Origin: Persicaria tinctoria
Lineage: Eukaryota > Streptophyta > Magnoliopsida > Caryophyllales > Polygonaceae
DNA length: 64,000 nucleotides
Direction of reading: 5' to 3'
NCBI GenBank assembly: GCA_037127255.1
Contig: JBANSL010000004.1
Coordinates: 30,899,967-30,963,966 of the forward strand
Part shown: positions 11,036-19,448 of the stretch, piece after piece
Layout: each line of letters begins with the position of its first letter
Position numbering within the stretch: the stretch's first letter is position 1
Notes under the pieces: generated by a model
Told to the model about the DNA's origin: nothing
Seen by the model: the letters and a program-made list of their open reading frames with translations, nothing else
Database searches by the model: none
Position numbers and translations under genes: made by a program

Positions 11036-12155
11036 GCATAAAATAAACTCCAACTTACAACCTCTCTTTATGTAACTAACTAATTGTCTCTGAAATTGAA
11101 TTGTGATGGAATGAATAAAACTGAGCCCCCTAGGGCCTTATTTATAGGCTTCTTTCCCTAGCTATTCTAGGAAAGAAGATATCTATCTCTATCTAAAATT
11201 ATATCTAAAACTTGAAAAGATAAATAAATGTTTTAAGGAAATAAATCCATAAGGAAAAGATAAAACTAAATAGGGTAAGTCTTCATGTCTTGATAGATCT
11301 CCTTCCATAGATAGACTTTGATCAACTTTGGATAGATCTTCGGCCATTCTCGGATTCCTTCACGCCCAAGTAAATCTAAACCGAGTAGGACTTGTCACGA
11401 TGAAGCGTTTCTGGAAATTGGGTCTACTCGACCTCGACCACGGCATTGTCGATCTCGAGTAGCCCTCGTCTGTCTCTAGTAGCCCTCGTCTGTCTCGAGT
11501 AGCCGGTGCTCGACAAGGCTCGAACATGGCTCGCTGGTGCTCGTCGATCTCGAGTAGCCCTACTCTGTCTCGAGTAGAGGTGGTCTGCGTCTTCGGCTTC
11601 TCGGCTCGGCACAGCTCGTCGACTCCGGACATGGCTCGTCGATCTCGACCAAGTCTACTCGAGATCGAGTAGGGTTCCGGAAGTCGGGTTGTCTCTGACT
11701 CAGTGTCCTCGATCAGCTCTGCTCGACCAGGGCTCGTCGAGATCGAGTAGAGGCTTGTCGATCTCGAGTAGAGTTCTCTCAGCTTTCTATTCTGTTCTTG
11801 AAACGCACTTTCCCGAGTCCTCGTTTGTCGGATTGACGCATATGACCATGCGTTGGAAAGCGCTTTCCGAGGGCTACAACTCTCATGAAGACATCAAAGC
11901 TTGATTCAGAACGAAGAATGGTGAAAAATGGCCTTTTCTCCAGCTGCACCATTCTTGGCTTCTCCATGAGTTTCCTTTAAGCTCCAAAGTGCGTCCGATT
12001 TCTGCGAAATATAACCAAAACTTGTGTAGACCTCCATATATTGCAAATAAGTGTAAACTACACAGATTCTGTATTGTTCTAACCCAAATGTATGAAATGC
12101 GTGCAGAAATCGATATAAAAGTAAGTGTAAAACATGGCAAATTAGGCTCACAACA
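11036..12155 (-). repeat. 5'-truncated second LTR of the same element
   Basis: This is nearly identical to 7918-9037, with scattered substitutions such as ccttg/cattg at 8328/11446. It ends TTAGGCTCACAACA before the GCCCC flank. Confidence 0.85.
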
Positions 12156-12419
12156 GCCCCCAGCCCGTATTCTTCCTCGAAGTTGGAAGGCAGAGGCTGC
12201 AGATGTCAAGATCTACTTAATGAGTTGGGTCCGTTGTAAATCGGATGTGAGACCGAAGAGGGCTTACCAGTATTTGTGTGAGCAAGACGTCTTCTACCCA
12301 CTAGAAAAAATCCCTAGGGCCACTCCCTGTGACTGAGAAGAAAGGTCTTGGTGTGTTACCGGCCGCCATCTCTTCTTCTGTCAAACGAGATGTTGTAATT
12401 TCGACCCTAGCATGGCGTA

Positions 12420-12426
12420 ATTTATA
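12420..12426 (-). promoter_or_regulatory. TATA box for the B3 gene
   Basis: The complement reads TATAAAT, about 55 bp upstream of the B3 start codon (12369) and about 65 bp from CAACGT array 2. Confidence 0.5.
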
Positions 12427-12489
12427 GTGGGAAATCCTTTCTCGTTTTTTGTGAGGCTTCCTTTTACAACGCCAAATATGAAGTTGTTA

Positions 12490-12584
12490 AAACGTTGCAG
12501 CAACGTTTAATTGGACGTTGTTACAACGTCATATTAAACGTTGTGTTATGTGAACTCCCATGACAACGTTTAATTGGACGTTGC
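12490..12584. repeat. CAACGT-N8-ACGTTG array 2, between two divergent genes
   Basis: Seven ACGT cores include two exact copies of caacgtttaattggacgttg. The array sits between the TATA boxes of the B3 gene (-) and the Cys/His gene (+), so it is placed as a shared bidirectional regulatory region. Confidence 0.88.
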
Positions 12585-12597
12585 TAATTACGCCATC

Positions 12598-12605
12598 TAT
12601 AAATA
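12598..12605 (+). promoter_or_regulatory. TATA box for the Cys/His gene at 12645-13245
   Basis: TATAAATA lies 14 bp after the last ACGTTG of array 2 and about 50-70 bp before the first Cys/His module. Confidence 0.5.
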
Positions 12606-12644
12606 CATCAACATTTTGCGTTATTGGCATACACGAAACACACG

Positions 12645-12790
12645 TAAAGGCATCAAGCCCAAATTCCTTTGTCAAATATGCCAAGTTCAATGATGGAACC
12701 CGTTTCGTTGTTGAAGTGGGGTGACACCCTCGTCCGCCTAAGGAGGATGCTTGCAACTGCAAGCATATGAACTATACCCAACACCCAAAA
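12645..12790 (+). pseudogene. Degenerate Cys/His module upstream of the intact copy
   Basis: The frame reads NSFVKYAKFNDGTRFVVEVG, then a TGA, then HPRPPKEDACNCKHMNY. It parallels SFVKIVEFSDGTLYTIRV...CNCKHRKY of the ORF that follows (12802-13245), so the N-terminal module is present twice in tandem. There is no in-frame ATG and one stop, hence a decayed copy or a former first module of the same gene. Confidence 0.5.
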
Positions 12791-12801
12791 AGCCCTCTAC
12801 C

Positions 12802-13245
12802 ATGCCTTCAACTCCGTACAGTTTCGTAAAGATAGTTGAGTTCTCGGATGGCACCCTTTACACTATTAGAGTGACGAGGCACAGTGTGTCGGCTGAACGT
12901 CACATTTGCAATTGTAAGCACAGGAAATATCGTATTTTATTTCCATGCTGTTTATTTTCAGTGCAGTGTCATCGCCGGTCTGAGATGTCAAGGGAGGTGT
13001 ATTTCCGTTGTATGGAGTCCGACCGAGACCCCGAGTCATACTATACTCGCGTGTTGGCCCATACAAAGAATAACATCAAAAGTCTTTACTGCGATGTGAG
13101 TCGGGCGCATATTAACAGCATTGCCGAGTACGTAGTTGACTTAGTAGTGCGGCCCGCCCAACAAACTAAGGAGACTTACGCGTTCCAACAAGCGCTGATT
13201 GAGATTCAACCAGCGGGACCTGCTGAGTCTGTTGGGAGCAACTGA
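12802..13245 (+). CDS. Small Cys/His-rich element-encoded protein, copy 1
   Basis: 147 codons from MPSTPYSFVK. The in-frame ATG at 12802 is preferred over an upstream TTG. Visible parts are an N-terminal segment VEFSDGTLYTIRV; a metal-site-like motif with C36, C38, C49 and C56 (CxC-x4-YR-x3-PC-x-LF-x-V-x-C); and a helical C-terminal part (NNIKSLYCDV, SIAEYVVDLVV, QQALIEI). The protein at 30942-31364 has the same motif with identical spacing, and the broken copy at 14027-14520 has a C-to-H version. I know no named family with this pattern. Function is unknown; a small zinc-binding protein is a reasonable guess. It lies behind array 2 and a TATA box, and a 59-bp tandem repeat follows its stop. 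Confidence 0.62.
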   Translation: MPSTPYSFVKIVEFSDGTLYTIRVTRHSVSAERHICNCKHRKYRILFPCCLFSVQCHRRSEMSREVYFRCMESDRDPESYYTRVLAHTKNNIKSLYCDVSRAHINSIAEYVVDLVVRPAQQTKETYAFQQALIEIQPAGPAESVGSN

Positions 13246-13368
13246 TCCAATTGATTTTGTGTATTCAACGTTCGATTATCGCTGGAACTTTATATTTATT
13301 ATATAAGTTATATATTTGGTAATGCGCCTTCGATGTGAAGTGTATGTACTCTCTTTGATATTAAAATT

Positions 13369-13620
13369 CGAAACATTAACATATAAATCGTTTTCATAAT
13401 CGCTTGAATGAAACCTACTAATAAGATCGAAATATTAACCTATCAATCATTTTCATATTCGCTTGAATGGAACTTACTAAGAAGATCGAAACATTAACAT
13501 ATGAATCATTTTCATTTTCGCTTGAATGGAACCTACTAAGAACATCGAAACATTAACATATGAATCATTTTCATTTTCGCTTGAATGGAACCTACTAAGA
13601 AGATCGAAATATTAATTCTA
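13369..13620. repeat. 59-bp tandem repeat, about 4.2 copies
   Basis: The landmark cgaaa(c/t)attaa recurs at 13369, 13428, 13487, 13546 and 13605, a period of exactly 59 bp. The unit contains catttt-cgcttgaatggaacc. It lies in the 3' flank of copy 1 and is not found elsewhere in the window. Confidence 0.95.
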
Positions 13621-13697
13621 TATGTTCATATTCACTTTTGAAATCACTGGATATTGGTTTAATTAACTCAAAATCGAGAAAATAATAAGGTCAACCT

Positions 13698-13945
13698 GCA
13701 ACGTCAGAAACAACGTTGCTATACCCTAGCAACGTTTAAAGCAGCGTTGCTATCAACCCTTCCAACCATAGAATATACCCTACGCGTAGGGTTGGAATAG
13801 GGCAGCCCTATGCAACGTTATATCAAACGTTGCTAACCCTATACAACGTTTAATTCAACGTTGCTAAACCCCACCCCTAGGGTTCCCCGATGCAACGTTG
13901 CTTCTAACGTTGCAAAACCTTATGCAACGTTAGATTAAACGTTGT
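13698..13945. repeat. CAACGT-N8-ACGTTG array 3
   Basis: Eleven ACGT cores lie in about 250 bp, many as 20-bp inverted pairs with an 8-bp spacer (for example CAACGT-tatatcaa-ACGTTG), separated by ctataccc/ccctatg-type spacers. It precedes the TATA box and start codon of Cys/His copy 2. Confidence 0.9.
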
Positions 13946-13958
13946 ATGCTAAAGTGCC

Positions 13959-13966
13959 TATAAAAG
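13959..13966 (+). promoter_or_regulatory. TATA box for Cys/His copy 2
   Basis: TATAAAAG lies 14 bp downstream of array 3 and 68 bp upstream of the ATG at 14027. Confidence 0.55.
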
Positions 13967-14026
13967 CCACCCACACCCACACCCACACTTCATCCACCAC
14001 AAACCCTTCCACACTATTACTACCTA

Positions 14027-14520
14027 ATGTCGGCCCCCAATCATAGACTTCCCACTTACTTCACAAAAGACGCATAAACGTCCGAGGGGATCAGCTATCA
14101 AATTAGAGGGACGAAATACCGTTATCCACCCGATGCCAGCGACTGCAACTGCCAACACCGGATGTACAGGGGGCATTCCCATGCTGCCTTTTCCGCATCT
14201 CATGTAAGAGTGGCTCAAGGAGATCGATTGCGGCGGAGTTCGGATGCCACAACGACGCGGAGATTTATAGAAACGACCGAGAGACCTACCTATCCGACAT
14301 GGGCACATCCATTACGGAAATGCTGGACATGTTCTACGCCGATGTATGTCGGGATTGTATCCATGAAGTTACAGCATACGTAATTCAGAGGGTGGTGGGT
14401 CTGGGAAACGATAGGTTGCGATCGTACGCGTTCATCGACGTAGAGATTGACATCTCTATCAGTCTAGATGAGTATGTTGGTAGTTGTACACCCAGTACCG
14501 TTAGCACCACGTATTTGTAG
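14027..14520 (+). pseudogene. Small Cys/His-rich protein, copy 2 (broken)
   Basis: It starts MSAPNHRLPTYFTKDA, meets a TAA at 14075-14077, and continues in frame with SEGISYQIRGTKYRYPPDAS and CNCQHRMYR. A frameshift between about 14170 and 14220 is needed to reach FGCHNDAEIYRNDRETYLSD, then ITEMLDMFYADV, VTAYVIQRVVG and YAFIDVEIDIS, ending in TAG at 14518-14520. Relative to copies 1 and 3 the CxC is kept, while the C-x6-C pair is replaced by H-x6-H (HAAFSASH), which would preserve metal ligands. The C-terminal segment ..F(Y/F)ADV.. is shared with copy 3 and, more loosely, with copy 1. It is currently not translatable as one protein. Confidence 0.6.
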
Positions 14521-14621
14521 ACTTATCATATGTAATGTATGTAATATATGTATTTTCAAGGGGGGGTGGTGACCGGAGATCGGGGTATGTAATATATGTA
14601 TTATCGTTTTCATATTTGATT

Positions 14622-17600
14622 ATGCCGGAAGGGTTTTTGGGAGATAGAGATGCCCGGAGACAGTGGCCCGACCGTACCCCAGATGGCGTAGTGCCAGATA
14701 GCGTCGAGTGGCAGCACGACCTCTGTAACGGCCCAGAATTATGATTTCCGGGTTACGTTTCAAGGGATAAAACCCCTTGTTCGGATCTTGCAATCCAGGT
14801 ACGGGTCGAGGTTTCAAACTCATTTTAAGATTAGTAGAAAGAGGGATTTCAAACCCTAAAAACATCGAAGGGCCGTTGAGTACCCTTAACCTGTCCTAAG
14901 ACTATGTCGCGGAATCCATTTCAAACGGAAGTAAGGTGAAAGCAAGGTAAAGATACAAGTGTCACGGCAGAGCCGGTCAAAACCAATTCATGAGTGTGTA
15001 ATTACCATTTTACTAAATTAGGATATTAGCCAGCTTCTTCGATTCGCCAAAAGGGAACCCCGTCATATAAACATCGAGCACTCAAATCTGCAGAAAATAC
15101 CTTTAAAAGAAGAACGGGGAAAGGAGTCAGATCGAGCCACTCATGCGGGACCGGCAGTCCTCGCTGAGGCCACATAGTATGTGCTATACCTAATAAAGAT
15201 GCTCTAATTCAGTACGAAAGTCAAACACACTAGCATGCTCCTAGTTCATAATAATGTGCAGAAATACTGTAAAGGGCCCAAGACAATGCCAAATGGCATA
15301 TCCCTCTCCTACCTCCACCCCCTTCCGATAGGGCGGAGACTGGCCAGCTCGTGAATGCATTCCATCATAATCGGGGGGCACGCATGCCTAACCCGCTCCA
15401 CAATAAAGCCCGCAGGCATCTCATAATATAAGGAAGTTCATGACTCGATTGACTCAGGGTACCCGATGAGGCTGGGCTACTCTATGACCCTAGCAAAGAC
15501 TCTAGGACTATCACAGATAACGGCCGTTCTGTTTCAAATACATAAAGTAAGCAGATGCTCATTCAATTAGTGCAACCTAAACATGATACTACATGGCATG
15601 CTTTTATGCATATGCAACACCTAACATAAAATGCAACAACAGGCATGAATGTCCAGCCTGAGTAAGCCCCCTAAGGAACTTACCTGAAAATGCAGAACAG
15701 CAAAATAACGCAAGCAAGGGCCCAAATGCGAGTCCAAAAGCAATCCAACCGTAATACACACCTGTCATCAAGCCATTTCCATAAGCTACCAGACCAACAT
15801 TTTCACACACATGAACCCAAGTTCTCAACATGCTCAAAATCAACCGATAGTGAAATCGTTTTCCAAAACCTTTCCGATATAATCAACATCAACCAAAGTT
15901 ATTTACTTCTAATCAAACCCATTGATAAAATCGTACCAACCATATTTCCAAACTTTCTTCTCAAAACCAACATCATTAAACCAAGACAAGAATCCCGACA
16001 TTAACATTTAAACCTTAAGACCAATACTTCAAAATTATATTACAGAACAATTCCGGCATTTTATTTCAAAATCATTATATAACAAAGCCCGATATTTAGT
16101 CACCACAATAATTTTATAAATTCAGGTTTCATAAATTTATTTTCATAAATTCAGGTTTATCATAACAAAGTATTAATGATCATAATAATTAAATACCATC
16201 ATATATTTTAACATATACGTATAATTATCATCAACCACATTTTATAAAGCATGTTAAGAATTAAAGAACAAAACCAACAGGCCCAAAATACAACCCGAAA
16301 AGAAAAGGCCCAACTCTCAAACCCGGATCCACAAATTCTGATAAAGTGACCCGGATATTGAACCCGACCCGAGCCCAAATGAAAACAAGGAAAGAAGGAA
16401 CCCGAATAATTAGGCCCATAAACCCAACTGTTAAATGAATCCATCTCCTTCCCCAAATGAACAGAGGTCAGCAATGACGGCACGAAAAAGGACGAAGAAA
16501 ACCCAAACTCTGGTAGCGCCTTTCCCGACTCCAACTCTCCCCATCCCAACCGACACAAAATTCCGATCACCCAGGACCCGAAGAACTCGAACGCAATAAG
16601 AGGAAAGAGAGAAGACGACTCACCGAGAGTTTCGAGAAGTCCGACTCCGGGGACGCTCTGAGGCGGAACTGAGCTCCGATGATGAAGGATCCGCGTCGCC
16701 TTGGACATAGGAGAGGAGAGGAATGAGTAAAGGTGGATTTTTATTCTTCTAGAATTGAAAACGAGCCGGAATCGGAAATCGACCTGGATTTATGGGAGAG
16801 CAGATGAGGAGGTGGGCTTGCGGCTTCGACGGCTCCGGTGGCTGCCGTTGGCCTCGACGGAGAGGAGGAATGGAACAGAGGCTGGGAAGCGGTCGAGGAT
16901 GCGCCTGGAATGGCCCCGGAAGGCGCTCTGTTGCTGGCGGTTTCCTTCGAAAATAGAGGACGAGGGAGGAGTACTGGTGAAGCGCGAGGAAGAACGAGAG
17001 GGTGAAGCATGGCGAGGGGGTGCAGCAGCAAGGCCTGGGCAGGGCGGCGACGGAGGCAAGGCGTCGGATCTCGCGGTACTGTTGCTGCTGCTCGATTAGG
17101 CCATCCGGGGAGCTCGAGTTGTTTGCTACAACGGATTCTGAAGAAACGAAGGAAGGAGGAAGTAGAGGGGAGGAAGAGGTCTGTCTTTTGTGGGTTTTGA
17201 AGGCGAGGAACAAGTTGAAAGCAGGAGCTGAGTTTGTTTGTTTGGAAGAAATACAAATGAAGAGGGTGTATAGGCTTGGCGTGGTGGGTTTGCTGGATCC
17301 AAATAGGGAAGAGGAAATTGTGAGGGGGGGGGGACCAATTTTGGATAAGTGTTGCTGTTGAGGGGTTGTAGTCTTGTGGGGTGGGTGGTTCTGTTGCATC
17401 AGATGAAGAAGAAGACAAGGAGAGCGCACTGCTGGCTGGCAACGTGAGAGAGAGAAGGAAGGAAAATAAAAGAAAAGAAGGAATTTATTTGGTCCCAAAT
17501 CCCAATCCATAAAACGTAAAAGAAAATACCCGACATTTAAATTCGAAACCCGTTAATCCCGACATTAACGGAATAAATTAAAATTTCCAATCAACTTTTA

Positions 17601-18783
17601 TAACTTATTTAAAATGATCAAAATCAAATTAAACTCTCGACTTCAGAGCTCAAAAGCGGAATTAAAATCCGTCAAAATTCAATATCTCAAACGATGTCGG
17701 AGTGACTTTAAAATCAAACTTGTGCTCGATAACGTGTTTTCTCCCATTTTTACAAATTAAATGGAATAATAATATATCTATTTAAATAATATTAAAATAA
17801 TACAGAAAATATTTTCGGCCTTTACAACCTCGTCGTTTCTTTCTTGGCTACGCTGCTGGGTGCGACGCTCTTCATCGACAAGTCCCAGAGCCGCGTACAC
17901 TTCTCGTTGTTCGGGCTAGTTTGGGATTTTCCGCACACCGGGAGACTAGCTTGGGGAGCAGGAGTGCTTGCCTTCCTTTACCGGGGATTAGGGGAGGCCA
18001 CGAGAGGCGATACCAGAGGCCTACGTGGGTGTGCTGCACTGTTGCAGGTAACACATTTCTTTAATACTGTAAATACGTTCCTCTGCTAGTGATTTAGATT
18101 TAATAAGTGGTCTAATGGTTTATAATTTTCAGGCATGGATCTGGTCGTACTTCCCTTGTTTTGCGGGGCCTCTTCGCTCGGACAGAGATGCATTTGCTGG
18201 TGATCCCCGATACATGGCACGGTTCGACCCGTCGACGGCCGATAAGAGGGGGAACGACAGGACGAGGCGCAAGAAGGAGAAGAAGCTTCGAGCACAGCTT
18301 GAGCGCATGACCATCGATCAGGTAACCTGTTTATCACTTTCTTTGATTTTAACTACATATGTCGAGTAAGATTGTTTCCCTTCTATCATTTTCTGAACAT
18401 AGGTCGAGTGGATGCCTTTCAACCGAGACTTGGATTTCGCTCGTCAGTTTCGCTCCTCCACCTATCAAGGCACCCTCAGATTCTGTGGCATATTTGAGCC
18501 GTACATGCCAGACAGGGTGCTCCGACAGTTCGGTCGCGTGCAGGAGCAGTCATTGGCCGTCATCCCTCCGTCCTTCGTGCAACGCCCGTTTCGCCTGCAG
18601 AGGCATTACATCTTGACGTTCAACATGCAGCACCACCGTTGGGCAGATCAGGACGATGAGAGATTCTACCCTGTCACCGGTCACAAGAGGACGCTCGAGA
18701 GCTGTCAGGGAGGCGTCACAGCTGACTACCTCGCTTGGTTCCAGTCGCAGAGTCGAGGTCAAGTGTTGCCCACGACAGTGGTA
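14622..18783 (+). pseudogene. Plant mobile domain (PMD) gene, copy 1, interrupted and truncated
   Basis: The frame MPEGFLGDRDARRQWPDRT...SVEWQHDL (14622-14723) continues after a 3.1-kb solo LTR at 17832 with VVSFLATLLGATLFIDKSQS, WDFPHTGRLAWGAGVLAFLY and GLRGCAALLQ. Exons then follow at 18133-18321 (AWIWSYFPCF...) and 18403-18780 (VEWMPFNRDLDFARQFRS...). This is the C-terminal half of a PMD (MAIN/MAIL1-like), a plant domain common in transposons and implicated in silencing and meristem maintenance; the usual N-terminal half is not seen. The copy ends at 18781-18783, where PMD sequence is joined to LTR sequence through GTA. Introns (18048-18132, 18322-18402) have GT..AG ends. Confidence 0.75.
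14724..17826 (-). mobile_element. Solo LTR of a LARD-like retrotransposon (3103 bp)
   Basis: TGTAACGGCCC...GGCCTTTACA, flanked by a perfect 5-bp repeat ACCTC (14719-14723 and 17827-17831). It is nearly identical to the LTR at 25072-28177. Retrotransposon sense is the - strand. On that strand, a frame from 16708 (MSKATRILHH...) meets a donor-like CTCTCG/GTGAGTC near 16624, and Ser/Pro-rich frames of 233-253 codons lie at 16741-17510; these look like leader sequence, not conserved protein. Confidence 0.88.
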
Positions 18784-19448
18784 GAGGGGAGGAAGAGGTC
18801 TGTCTTTTATGGGTTTTGAAGGTGAAGAACAAGTTGAAAGCAAGAGCTGAGTTTGTTTGTTTGCAAGAAATACAAATGAAGAGGGTGTACAGGCTTGGCG
18901 TGATGGGTTTGATGGATCCAAATAGGGAAGAGGAAATTGTGAGGGGGGGGGGGGGACCAATTTTGGATAAGTGTTGCTGTTGAGGGGTTGTAGTCTTGTG
19001 GGGTGGGTGGTTCTGTTGCATCAGATGAAGAAGAAGACAAGGAGAGCGCACTGCTGGCTGGCAACGTGAGAGAGAGAAGGAAGGAAAATAAAAGAAAAGA
19101 AGGAATTTATTTGGTCCCAAATCCCAATCCATAAAACGTAAAAGAAAATACCCGACATTTAAATTCGAAACCCGTTAATCCCGACATTAACGGAATAAAT
19201 TAAAATTTCCAATCAAGTTTTACAACTTATTTAAAATGATCAAAATCAAATTAAACTCTCGATTTCAGAGCTCAAAAGCGGAATTAAAATCCGTCAAAAT
19301 TCAATATCTCAAACGATGTCGGAATGACTTTAAAATCAAACTTGTGCTCAATAACGTGTTTTCTCCCTTTTTTACAAATTAAATGGAATAATAATATATC
19401 TATTTAAATAATATTAAAATAATACAGAAAATATTTTCGGCCTTTACA
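18781..19448 (-). repeat. Truncated 3' LTR
   Basis: It matches the last 668 bp (on + coordinates) of the LTRs at 14724-17826 and 25072-28177, from gtagaggggaggaagaggtc to GGCCTTTACA. Its left edge is a junction with PMD copy 1. Confidence 0.9.

Larger units (their letters stand above)
7022..12155 (-). mobile_element. LTR retrotransposon, internally deleted, inserted in the B3 gene
   Basis: A direct repeat is present at 7918-9037 and 11036-12155, nearly identical, ending ggctcacaaca in both. The left copy extends to 7022 (TGTCTTAGC...CACAACA, 2016 bp) and so looks like a full LTR with TG..CA ends. The right copy lacks the first roughly 900 bp, joined to internal sequence through shared gcataaaa. 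Flanks are TCCCC (7017-7021) and GCCCC (12156-12160), a 4/5 target duplication. Next to the left LTR, aacaccccatact reads on the - strand as a purine tract (AGTATGGGGTGTT), which suggests - orientation. No gag-pol is present. Confidence 0.8.
6732..12369 (-). pseudogene. B3-domain protein gene, split by a retrotransposon
   Basis: The 5' part (12369-12156, - strand) begins MAAGNTPRPFFSV. A GTAAGC...CTGCAG intron then joins a frame ending PLPSNFEEEYGLG. The 3' part (6980-6732) reads ERITLTNGPQRRGTSIRVER, ALWLARSRGVRVGAGLMFSY and LGNARFRVVVM, followed by an acidic tail and a stop. Together these are a single B3 DNA-binding domain (FF.V...LP..F, TLT, G.....G..L.F.YLGN..F.V), a plant-specific transcription-factor fold. 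The LTR element 7022-12155 lies between the halves. There is also an in-frame TAG after codon 22 and extra sequence before ERITLTNG. A TATA-like ATTTATA (12420-12426, complement TATAAAT) and CAACGT array 2 lie just upstream, shared head-to-head with the gene at 12645-13245. Its likely role was binding element DNA; it is now broken. Confidence 0.68.

Noticed and set aside
12920..12962. Short intron (gtatttt...tttcag) inside Cys/His copy 1
   Set aside because: At about 30-40 bp it is too short for a plant intron, and keeping it as coding sequence gives the Cys motif with the same spacing as copy 3.
16741..17510. Overlapping 233-253 codon frames in the LARD LTR (and copies at 27089-27861)
   Set aside because: Ser/Pro/Gln-rich low complexity in several frames at once, lying in an LTR leader; no domain, and differences between LTR copies look like neutral changes.
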